Shown here piece by piece: positions 28,657 to 36,830 of a DNA stretch of 42,624 bases. Each line of letters starts with the position of its first letter. The stretch's first letter is position 1. The notes under the pieces were generated by a model. That model was not told the DNA's origin and did not search any database. It saw only the letters and a program-made list of their open reading frames with translations. A program made the position numbers and the translations under genes. This stretch comes from Candidatus Sodaliphilus aphodohippi (GTDB taxonomy: Bacteria > Bacteroidota > Bacteroidia > Bacteroidales > Muribaculaceae): positions 1 through 42,624 of the forward strand of contig JAGHSV010000023.1 in NCBI GenBank assembly GCA_018065665.1, written 5' to 3'.

Positions 28657-29607
28657 ATGAAGAAATTGGTTATAGCGATGGTTGCTGCGGCAATGTGCTG
28701 TGGCACTGGTGCTGCCCAGAAGGTTGTCTCACTCAAGTATGGCAACTTTGACCAGTGGGTAACACGTCACATCAAGGAGTCTGCCGTTATTGGCGGCAAC
28801 ACCCGCACTGTTTATGCAATCGGCCCCACAAAGACAATTGAGGGTGCAAAGCCTTACAGTTCGACCGGAGGGTCGCCCTGGGGAACGAGCAACGTGTATG
28901 CCAAGGTGATGGGCGTTGTCAAAACCAGCAATGCCGTCTTTCCCGACACTCACGGCAGCGGCAAGTGTGTCAAGATGACCACCATGCTCGAGCATGTCAA
29001 GGCTGCCGGAATCATCAATATGGATGTACTTGTCAGCGGCAGCATCTTCCTGGGGCACATGATTGAACCGGTGTCAAGCACCAAGAACCCTTACAGCAAA
29101 ATGGAAATGGGCATAGCCTTTACTGGACGACCCAAGTACCTGCAGTTTGACTACAAACTCAATGCCCCAACCGGCGACCGCACATACTCGAGTGGATTCG
29201 GCGCAAAAAAGACCGTCAAGGGCCGCGACTATGCCGAGGTGTTCATCCTGCTGCAGCGTCGTTGGGAGGACAGCAAGGGGAAACTGCATGCTGCCCGCGT
29301 CGGCACCGGCCGCCAGCGCTTTGGCGCTACCACAAACTGGGTCAACAAGCACCGCATCGAGGTGTGGTACGGTGACATCACCAAGCATGCCGGATACCAA
29401 AGCTACATGGGCCTTATCGACAAAAACCGCCCCTACTATGCCCGCAACAGTAAGGGTAAGATGGTCCCCGTCATCGAGGAGAAATGGGACGATGCCAACG
29501 CCACACCAACCCACATGCTGGTGATGGCATCCAGCGGGTGCGGCACAGCATACGTCGGGACAATCGGAATGACGTTCTGGGTCGATAACATGTCTCTTGT
29601 TTATTGA
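28657..29607 (+). CDS. Secreted PCMD-like (putative carbohydrate metabolism domain) protein
   Basis: Signal peptide; GIAFTGRPKYLQFDYKLNAPTGDRTYS and C-terminal GMTFWVDNMSLVY resemble PCMD proteins. Confidence 0.6.
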   Translation: MKKLVIAMVAAAMCCGTGAAQKVVSLKYGNFDQWVTRHIKESAVIGGNTRTVYAIGPTKTIEGAKPYSSTGGSPWGTSNVYAKVMGVVKTSNAVFPDTHGSGKCVKMTTMLEHVKAAGIINMDVLVSGSIFLGHMIEPVSSTKNPYSKMEMGIAFTGRPKYLQFDYKLNAPTGDRTYSSGFGAKKTVKGRDYAEVFILLQRRWEDSKGKLHAARVGTGRQRFGATTNWVNKHRIEVWYGDITKHAGYQSYMGLIDKNRPYYARNSKGKMVPVIEEKWDDANATPTHMLVMASSGCGTAYVGTIGMTFWVDNMSLVY

Positions 29608-29645
29608 TAAACAACGGGGTTATACTGACCTGACCAAATGTTAAA

Positions 29646-29685
29646 AATTGGCGCAAAAAAAATAAATTTGCGCCAATTATTTTAT
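29646..29685 (+). terminator. Hairpin terminator
   Basis: Perfect 12-bp inverted repeat AATTGGCGCAAA/TTTGCGCCAATT followed by a T-rich run. Confidence 0.75.
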
Positions 29686-29801
29686 TTTATAATAAAGTAT
29701 TATTAATTTTGCACTAAATTAACTAAGGTGCACCCTGCACACAGCAGAGCGCCGTGTGAATTGCCAAATATTATTAACCAAAACAATAAATTATCAACAA
29801 A

Positions 29802-32402
29802 ATGAAAAAACTATTTACTTTACTCGCATTGTTGATGGTAACTGCTGGCTGGGCTTTTGCTGCCAGCACCAACTACCTATGCGCTGACTTTAATGGTCTT
29901 TCAACAAAAAATGCTGACTTTACGGTCACTTTTGGCCCTTATTCAATGGCATTGGCCAAGACTGACAAAGGGGCAACCGCACCTGTCTATAATGCGAATG
30001 CCAAGGATTTGCGTGTTTACGCTAACGGTACATTGACTCTGAGCACAACCGGTGAGACTTTCAACAAGGTTGTTTTCAATGTTTCCACAAAAGGTAAAGA
30101 GCAACTTGCTGACGTTCTTGCAAGTGTAGGTTCTGTGACAGTTGATCCCACTACTGCAACTGCTACATGGACTGGTACCGGTGTTAAAAGTGTGACTTTT
30201 ACTGTTGGTGCCAAAAACGTGTATGGAACAAAGACCGACAAAACAGCGGGTCAATTGTGCTTCTCTTCTATTGACATCACCACTGGCAGCGGACAAGCCG
30301 AGGAGACTGTTTCCAAGCCCGTATTCAGCGTTGCTGGCGGTACTTACCACTGCGTTCAGGATGTCGCAATCAACTGCGGCACTACTGGCGCAAGCATCTA
30401 TTACACACTCAACGGTTCAACTCCCACAGCTTCTTCTACTGCCTACACCGAGCCTCTCCACATCAACGCCCAGAGCACTACAGTGAAGGCTATCGCCATC
30501 AAGGGTGACAAGCAGAGTGAAGTTGCCGAGGCTACCTACGTTATCGAGTCGGCTGTTCTCGTGAACAACATTGCCGAATATCAGAACGTTGCCGACAGCA
30601 CCTACATCCAGTTCAAGAACGATGTTAACGTGCTCGCTCACAACGGCAAGAACCTCTATGTTAAGGATGCAACCGGTTACGGTTTCTTCTATGGTGACAT
30701 GCTTGGCGGCAAGACCTACAAGAACGGTGACGTTATCCCCTCGGGCTTCGTAGGCCAGAAGATCACCTTCAACGGCATGCCCGAGCTCAGCTGCTATCCC
30801 ACCGACGGCTTTGGTGCCGCTAAGGGCAACAGCCCCATCGAACCCGAGGTTATCACCACTGCTGGTATCACCACTGCAAACTTCGGACACTATGTTCTCA
30901 TCAAGAACGCTAAGATTTCTTATAACAACAAGACTATCACCGACGCTGCCGGCACTGCACAGGTACGCACAGGTATGGGCGGCTATGGCAACTCTACCGA
31001 CGAGACCAAGGCGTTCGACGTGATTGCCATCATCGGTACAACCAAGGACGGCGACAACTTCATCCCTGTTGCTCTCCCCGTTAAACTTCAGGAAGTTGGC
31101 GGCGGCGACGTTGTTGACGGCATCGACATTGCTGACTTTGGCTCACAGGCCGACAATGCTAAGGTTCAGTTCAAGAACCCCGCAACCGTTCTCGCAGTTA
31201 GCGGCAGCCGCATGTTCGTCAAGGACGAAACCGGCTACATGCTCATCTACGGCAACACTGGCCAGACTTACTCTCAGGGTAACGTGATCCCCGCCGGTTT
31301 TGGTGGTACAAAGACCACATACGACGGCGAGCCCGAGCTCAAGACTCCTTTCACCGGTTTCAAGGCTGCTTCAAGCACCGTTCTTGTAACTCCCGAGACT
31401 CTCACAGCAAACATGGTTAACCACAACAACTTCGGTCACTTTGTAGTTGCCAAGAATGTCACCATCAGCGAGGTTGGCACCGGAACAACAGTTACCGGCA
31501 AGATCACTCTCTCTACTGGCGAGACTATCGACTTCTGCAACAACATGGGTGCAAACATGCCCAGCGACCTCACCAAGAAGTATGACATCTATGGTGTCAT
31601 CGGTTCTTATGGCAAGACCAACACTATCTATCAGCTGCTCACCACCCGCATCACCGAGGCTGGCGGTGGCGACGTTGAGGTTGCCGACGTGAACAGCATC
31701 GAGGACCTCTACAACCTGGGTAAGGGCGTTAACGGCCGCATCACCAGCGACATGGTTGCCATCTACCAGAACGGTCAGTACCTCTATGTAAAGAACAACA
31801 ACACCTACGCTCTCGTTTACGGTAACGTTACCAACAAGTTTGAAAACGGCGACGTCATCACCAACGCCATTGCAAACTGGACTCTCTACCAGAACGCTAA
31901 GCAGCTTGTTCCCGTTGACTCTACATTCGCTTCAACCCGCAAGGTTGCCGCTATCGAGCCCACCGAGATTACCGTTGAGGAAATCGGTACCGATATGGTT
32001 CACAACTATCTGCTGATTAAGGACGCTCAGTTCGAGGCTGCCGAGGCTGCAAACACCTACACTCTGTTTGACGACACCGCCGAGGCTGTTATGTTCAACA
32101 AGTTCACCAGCACCGTGACCATCCCCGAGGACTTCGAGGGCAAGAAATATGATGTTAAGTGCTTCGTAACTCTCTTCAACGATGCAGTTGAGCTCTACCC
32201 CGTTGAGATTAAGGACAACTCTGCAATCAAGGGCGATGTTAACCTTGACGGCAAGATTGACGTAACCGACCTCAACATCATCATCAACATCATGCTCGGC
32301 AGCGACAAGAAAGACTACGACGGCCGTGCTGACCTCAATGGCGACGGCAAGGTTGACGTTGTTGACATGAACCAGGAAATCAACCTTATCCTCGGCAAAT
32401 AA
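29802..32402 (+). CDS. Secreted repeat protein with chitobiase-C-terminal-like domain, three related modules and a dockerin
   Basis: Signal peptide; VFSVAGGTYHCVQDVAINCGTTGASIYYTLNGSTPT; three (V/M)xVxx..LYVKD.(T)GY repeats; C-terminal GDVNLDGKIDVTDLNIIINIMLG / ADLNGDGKVDVVDMNQEINLILG. Confidence 0.82.
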   Translation: MKKLFTLLALLMVTAGWAFAASTNYLCADFNGLSTKNADFTVTFGPYSMALAKTDKGATAPVYNANAKDLRVYANGTLTLSTTGETFNKVVFNVSTKGKEQLADVLASVGSVTVDPTTATATWTGTGVKSVTFTVGAKNVYGTKTDKTAGQLCFSSIDITTGSGQAEETVSKPVFSVAGGTYHCVQDVAINCGTTGASIYYTLNGSTPTASSTAYTEPLHINAQSTTVKAIAIKGDKQSEVAEATYVIESAVLVNNIAEYQNVADSTYIQFKNDVNVLAHNGKNLYVKDATGYGFFYGDMLGGKTYKNGDVIPSGFVGQKITFNGMPELSCYPTDGFGAAKGNSPIEPEVITTAGITTANFGHYVLIKNAKISYNNKTITDAAGTAQVRTGMGGYGNSTDETKAFDVIAIIGTTKDGDNFIPVALPVKLQEVGGGDVVDGIDIADFGSQADNAKVQFKNPATVLAVSGSRMFVKDETGYMLIYGNTGQTYSQGNVIPAGFGGTKTTYDGEPELKTPFTGFKAASSTVLVTPETLTANMVNHNNFGHFVVAKNVTISEVGTGTTVTGKITLSTGETIDFCNNMGANMPSDLTKKYDIYGVIGSYGKTNTIYQLLTTRITEAGGGDVEVADVNSIEDLYNLGKGVNGRITSDMVAIYQNGQYLYVKNNNTYALVYGNVTNKFENGDVITNAIANWTLYQNAKQLVPVDSTFASTRKVAAIEPTEITVEEIGTDMVHNYLLIKDAQFEAAEAANTYTLFDDTAEAVMFNKFTSTVTIPEDFEGKKYDVKCFVTLFNDAVELYPVEIKDNSAIKGDVNLDGKIDVTDLNIIINIMLGSDKKDYDGRADLNGDGKVDVVDMNQEINLILGK

Positions 32403-32429
32403 TCCCGCTGGATAAACCCTGACGATACA

Positions 32430-32465
32430 ATGAGGGACGACGCACCGCGATGCGCCGTCCCTCAT
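32430..32465 (+). terminator. Hairpin after the dockerin gene
   Basis: ATGAGGGACGaCGCA/TGCGcCGTCCCTCAT with one mismatch. Confidence 0.65.
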
Positions 32466-32510
32466 GTCGTTTTCATGGATTAATATTTATCATCCTTAAA
32501 TAATTTTTAT

Positions 32511-33063
32511 TATTGCTGTCCGGGAAACTTTTGATACATTCATGTAAACATCAGATTGTCAATGCGTCTATTCTTTCAATGCTAAAAGGGGCTTACTTTA
32601 TTCAATGGACTAATATTAAGCGCTGAAAGTGCGATATGTGAGCCGGCAGGCGCAACTGTAACCGAGCGTAGCGAGCTCGGCAGAGTGAGCAGCGGTAAGT
32701 CGGCGAAGCCGGTGCCGCAAATAGCGAACCTCTGCCAACTGCCCGGGGTTGAGCGAGCCCTTGGGCGAGCAAGGCCTCGGATATGATGCCACACACTTAG
32801 GGCGGGCTGAAAGTCTGCGATTTACCCATCATTGAGGTTGCTCTATTGCTGTTTGTGCATTATATGGCGTGTAAATCGCGGACTTTCAGCCCGCATTTGC
32901 TACTGGTGTCACTTTCCGGGGCCTGCGCTCTCTACCGTTCGCTTCGACCCCGGTTACAGTTGCGCTGCGCTCACACTTCGCACTTTCAGCGCTTTATGCC
33001 TATCGGCATTTACTAAGTCACTCCACAGTCTTGTACCATGAAATCTTTTACCGGACAGCAATA
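32511..33063. mobile_element. MITE-like non-coding element with nested inverted repeats
   Basis: Terminal inverted repeat TATTGCTGTCCGG/CCGGACAGCAATA flanked by direct repeat AATTTTTATTA (32502-32512 and 33064-33074, overlapping the TIR by up to 2 bp); internal inverted repeats at 32618-32634/32978-32994, 32650-32664/32951-32965 and 32802-32825/32871-32894. Confidence 0.65.
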
Positions 33064-33181
33064 AATTTTTATTAAACTATTGCATATTCCAATTTTTTTG
33101 GGGACTTTTGCATACCCAAACCAAAACGCACAAATCTTTCAACAATAAATACACAGAGTTAAATACCTAAAAAAACAAATT

Positions 33182-33796
33182 ATGATTCCAGGAAATCCTC
33201 AAATTTTGACTTGCCCTTATTGCGGTACCGAGAAAGAAATCATGTCACTAATGTCAGGAAACACATTTGGCGCCGAGCTGTGGTCCGATAACAAACAGAT
33301 TGCACCGATGCGGCCCGAGATATCCCTTGTTCAAAAATGTCCGCACTGCGGCAAGTATTTCATCAGGACGCGCCAAGAAGCACGCTATGCCCAGTCCGGT
33401 ATGTCCATGGACCAGGGGCTATTGACTTATGCCGAAACCAAAGAGGCTTTTGATCAGATTTCTCAAGAAGGTTTCAAGAGTAGCGACGAAGAAATCAGAC
33501 TGAGATTTATGTTGCACTATGCTTTCAACGATTTTTACTATCGTTCGGGCGAACAAAGAGAAATCGACAAGGACGATTGGGAACTATTTGTACAAAATGG
33601 TAAGTGGTTAATTGATAATTACATCCAGGATGGTCTGGTCAAAGCCGAATTCTATCGCCAAATCGGGGACTTTGACAATGCCCTGTCACATCTCGACACT
33701 GTTGGCGACAACCTAAAACAATTTGAGCTGGACATAGCCAAAATGATAAGAGAACACATCGACAACAAAAGTACGGCTGTCTTCAGAATCAGATAA
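33182..33796 (+). CDS. Zinc-ribbon protein of unknown function (DUF2225-like)
   Basis: N-terminal CPYCG...CPHCG pair followed by a helical region. Confidence 0.5.
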   Translation: MIPGNPQILTCPYCGTEKEIMSLMSGNTFGAELWSDNKQIAPMRPEISLVQKCPHCGKYFIRTRQEARYAQSGMSMDQGLLTYAETKEAFDQISQEGFKSSDEEIRLRFMLHYAFNDFYYRSGEQREIDKDDWELFVQNGKWLIDNYIQDGLVKAEFYRQIGDFDNALSHLDTVGDNLKQFELDIAKMIREHIDNKSTAVFRIR

Positions 33797-33888
33797 AACA
33801 CAACCCAGCAATAACCATGGGGTACAATAAAACATGGGATGAGAAATCATCACTATATCTATGATTCTCACCCCACTTGGTATTGTTG

Positions 33889-33963
33889 TGATTCCGCTGG
33901 GATTCGAACCCAGGACCCTCAGCTTAGAAGGCTGTTGCTCTAATCCAACTGAGCTACGGAACC
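33889..33963 (-). tRNA. tRNA-Arg (TCT)
   Basis: Reverse complement GGTTCCGTAGCTCAGTTGGATTAGAGCAACAGCCTTCTAAGCTGAGGGTCCTGGGTTCGAATCCCAGCGGAATCA; anticodon loop CTTCTAA. Confidence 0.92.
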
Positions 33964-33998
33964 ATCGTCAATATATTGCCACGGCAATAAAAGCGATG

Positions 33999-34029
33999 CA
34001 AAATTACACATTTTTTTTCATCTAACCAA
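33999..34029 (-). promoter_or_regulatory. Bacteroidetes-type promoter of tRNA-Arg (TTGGTT-N17-TAATTTTG)
   Basis: Consensus match with 17-bp spacing upstream of the tRNA. Confidence 0.65.
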
Positions 34030-34052
34030 TAGATGCCTTGTTTTTTGCTCAA

Positions 34053-34724
34053 TTATAGGGATTGTACCGTGCCGTTGTCGCACTCGAGACGAGCAGCTGG
34101 ATAGCGGTCAATGATGGCGGTGTTGTGGGTTGCGACAATGACGGTGGTGCCTGACTTTGCAATGCGCTGCAAGAGGTCCATAACCGTAAATGCAGTTTCC
34201 TGGTCAAGGTTTCCGGTTGGTTCGTCGGCTATGATGATCTTGGGGTCGTTGACCAGCGCACGGGCAATGGCCACGCATTGCTGTTCACCGCCCGAGAGTT
34301 GACGTGACATGGAATAGGCCTTGTTGGTCTGCCCCACCTGCTTCAGTGCCCACACAACGCGCTTGTCAATCTCGTCAGGGTCGGTCCATCCGGTTGCCCT
34401 GAGCACAAACTTGAGGTTGTTCAACACGTCACGGTCGTCAAGCAGACGGAAGTCCTGAAAGACGATTCCCAGTTGACGGCGCAACCGCGGTATATCGCGA
34501 GGGCTAATGCCGGCAAGGTCATACCCGAGCACACTGGCGCTGCCCGATGACAGCGGCAACTGGGCATACATGGACTGCAGCAGCGTTGTCTTGCCGCTGC
34601 CCACCTTACCCGTAACAAACAGCAACTGCCCCTCCTCGACGGCGAAGTTGACATCCTTCAGGATGGTCACATCGTCGCGACACAGCATCACGTTGTTATA
34701 TTCGATGACGTTGGGCATAGGCAT
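34053..34724 (-). CDS. ftsE: FtsE-like ABC transporter ATP-binding protein
   Basis: [46 protein letters not shown]; likely start at the MPMPNVIEY region rather than 34793. Confidence 0.8.
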   Translation of the reverse strand: MPMPNVIEYNNVMLCRDDVTILKDVNFAVEEGQLLFVTGKVGSGKTTLLQSMYAQLPLSSGSASVLGYDLAGISPRDIPRLRRQLGIVFQDFRLLDDRDVLNNLKFVLRATGWTDPDEIDKRVVWALKQVGQTNKAYSMSRQLSGGEQQCVAIARALVNDPKIIIADEPTGNLDQETAFTVMDLLQRIAKSGTTVIVATHNTAIIDRYPAARLECDNGTVQSL

Positions 34725-34737
34725 TGGTGGGTGTAGA

Positions 34738-35655
34738 TCACCGTCTGACAACATGCACTGCCGGTCGGCCGGACTGAACTGCCGGTACGCCATTACGCGG
34801 GGGGCGCGGAGACTGAGTCTGCTGGGGTTTGACTGACACAGGTGCTGTATTGCGGTTAATGAATTTCTGTGACGTTACCGACTGGTAGTCGGTGGGCGAG
34901 AGGTGTGTTCGCAGCATCGAGATGCTGTCAAGGTATGCTATTTCGGCCACCTCGACCTCATAGTTGATATACCCGTAGATGCGGCGCACGCTGCGCGTCG
35001 AATCGCTCTGCAGCGAGAGGTTGTTCCACCCCTCGTGCCCCATTGAACGGGTGATATAGGACGTGGTGCCGTCGTTATAGTCGGTTGCTACCAAGAAGTG
35101 GAAATGGCTGCGCTGCGCCAGTATCTTGACCTGCAGTTCATAGCGGTCGCCGCGGGCATACTCCCTGTCGGGTTTCAGGTCAAAAGTGATGAAACCGCGT
35201 TTCAGACCCGGCGTCAGCATATATTGCCGCCGCAGTGTCCAGATGTCGGCCGAGTCACCGCTCTGCTTGTAAGTCCTGTGCTCGGTATTGGGGTTATAGC
35301 TGGTGATGGCAAGAGGTTCGTTGCTGGCCTTTTTGCGCATATCCTGCAGGTTGCCAACCACCCGGTCATAGACATTGGCATACACGTCCATATTGGCTGC
35401 ATACCACACCAGCGAGGTGTCATATAGTTCGGGGGTCACGCCGTGTTTCTCAAAGATGGACTGCTTTAGCACCAGTCGCGACGAGTCGTCACTATATTCC
35501 TCTGAGTTGCCGGTGATATATGACTCGGCAAGTTGCAGGTCGGTGATGAGGACAACCATCTTGCTCTCGGGTATGACGCCGTTGGGTGCCTTATCACAAG
35601 CCACCGCAATGCCAACAAGCAGCAGAGTGAATATATAGATGACTGTCTTTTTCAT
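34738..35655 (-). CDS. DUF4296 domain lipoprotein
   Basis: Lipobox-like GIAVACDK; IPESKMVVLITDLQLAESYI...FEKHGVTPELYDTSLVWYAANMD. Confidence 0.85.
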   Translation of the reverse strand: MKKTVIYIFTLLLVGIAVACDKAPNGVIPESKMVVLITDLQLAESYITGNSEEYSDDSSRLVLKQSIFEKHGVTPELYDTSLVWYAANMDVYANVYDRVVGNLQDMRKKASNEPLAITSYNPNTEHRTYKQSGDSADIWTLRRQYMLTPGLKRGFITFDLKPDREYARGDRYELQVKILAQRSHFHFLVATDYNDGTTSYITRSMGHEGWNNLSLQSDSTRSVRRIYGYINYEVEVAEIAYLDSISMLRTHLSPTDYQSVTSQKFINRNTAPVSVKPQQTQSPRPPRNGVPAVQSGRPAVHVVRR

Positions 35656-36320
35656 TCAGCGGTACCTGTCTCGCTATCAGTATCGGTTTCGACATCCTCG
35701 CCCTTCTTGCGGTCAAGCACGGCAAGGTGTTTCGAGTAGAATAATATCAGTGCTATTACGCTGACACTAAGTGATGCATCGGCAATATTGAAGATGGGTT
35801 GGAAAAAGATGAAATGCTCGCCGGCAAGGGCAGGGACCCATGAGGGCCAATCCCACTCGCACAAGGGGAAATAGAGCATGTCAACCACACGACCGTTGAA
35901 CAGCGTGCCATAGCCACCGTCGGGCGGGAACAACTGCGCCACTGCGGGATAGTCGGGCGCGTCAAAGATAAGACCGTAACCAATGCAGTCTATCACGTTG
36001 CCCAATGCCCCGGCCGTAATCATCGAGATACACGCCACAAACCCTTTGGGCATATCATTGTTTTTCCTTATTTTGTACAGGTAATAGATGAACAGGCACA
36101 CGGCAATGATGCGAAACCAGGTCAGCAACATTTTGCTGCCCAGTTCCATACCAAACGCCATACCGTTGTTCTCGATAAACAGCAGTTTGAACCAGCTTGT
36201 TATCTCCAGTTCCTCACCATAGTAGAAGTGGGTTTTCACCCATATCTTGAGGGCCTGGTCAAGGGTGATGACAGCAACAATAATGAGAGTCGCAAGCCAT
36301 CCGTTTGAAATTTTCTTCAT
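35652..36320 (-). CDS. lspA: Lipoprotein signal peptidase
   Basis: DQALKIWVKTHF, NNGMAFG, GALGNVIDCIGYG and FNIADASLSV motifs; start MKKISNGWLA. Confidence 0.92.
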   Translation of the reverse strand: MKKISNGWLATLIIVAVITLDQALKIWVKTHFYYGEELEITSWFKLLFIENNGMAFGMELGSKMLLTWFRIIAVCLFIYYLYKIRKNNDMPKGFVACISMITAGALGNVIDCIGYGLIFDAPDYPAVAQLFPPDGGYGTLFNGRVVDMLYFPLCEWDWPSWVPALAGEHFIFFQPIFNIADASLSVSVIALILFYSKHLAVLDRKKGEDVETDTDSETGTAE

Positions 36321-36380
36321 ATCAGGTACACGATGTATCAATGCCACCACTGGTGGCATCATGGCCTTGTTAGGGCTTTG

Positions 36381-36761
36381 TTATCGCTTGTTTTTTTGCT
36401 CCAATTCCTTGCCTTCGAGCGATGTAGTCGCATGGGGCACGGCCATCAGACGTCCCTTGGGAATCAACTTGCCGGTTACGCGGCAAACCCCGTAGGTTTT
36501 GTTCTCAATACGAATCAGCGCCGCCTGCAGCTTGTTGATGAACTCCATCTGGCGTTGTGCTCGCTGGCATGCATCTTCCTTGCTGCGCATATAAGCGCCT
36601 TCTTCAAACACCTTGGCCGACGGATTGGTGCCGTCGCTCTGCAGGTTGGCCATCAGCAGGTCATAATTCTCGCGGGCCTTTGCAATCTTCTCGAGAATCA
36701 CTGCCTTGAACTCCTGCAACTCCTCGTCAGAATATCTGACTTTTTCCTTATTTTCTTCCAT
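36381..36761 (-). CDS. DksA/TraR family protein
   Basis: IENKTYGVCRVTGKLIPKGRLMAVPHAT in the usual Bacteroidetes context next to ileS and lspA. Confidence 0.85.
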   Translation of the reverse strand: MEENKEKVRYSDEELQEFKAVILEKIAKARENYDLLMANLQSDGTNPSAKVFEEGAYMRSKEDACQRAQRQMEFINKLQAALIRIENKTYGVCRVTGKLIPKGRLMAVPHATTSLEGKELEQKNKR

Positions 36762-36830
36762 AGAACAAACACATTATTATATAAGCAGGGCAACTATCCA
36801 AAACAGTCACCCTGACTTTATGTTATTGGT

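Noticed and set aside
32582-33041. Small ORFs of 64-70 aa inside the palindromic element
   Set aside because: They arise from repetitive, structured sequence, have no signal of protein conservation, and lie on opposite strands of the same inverted repeats.
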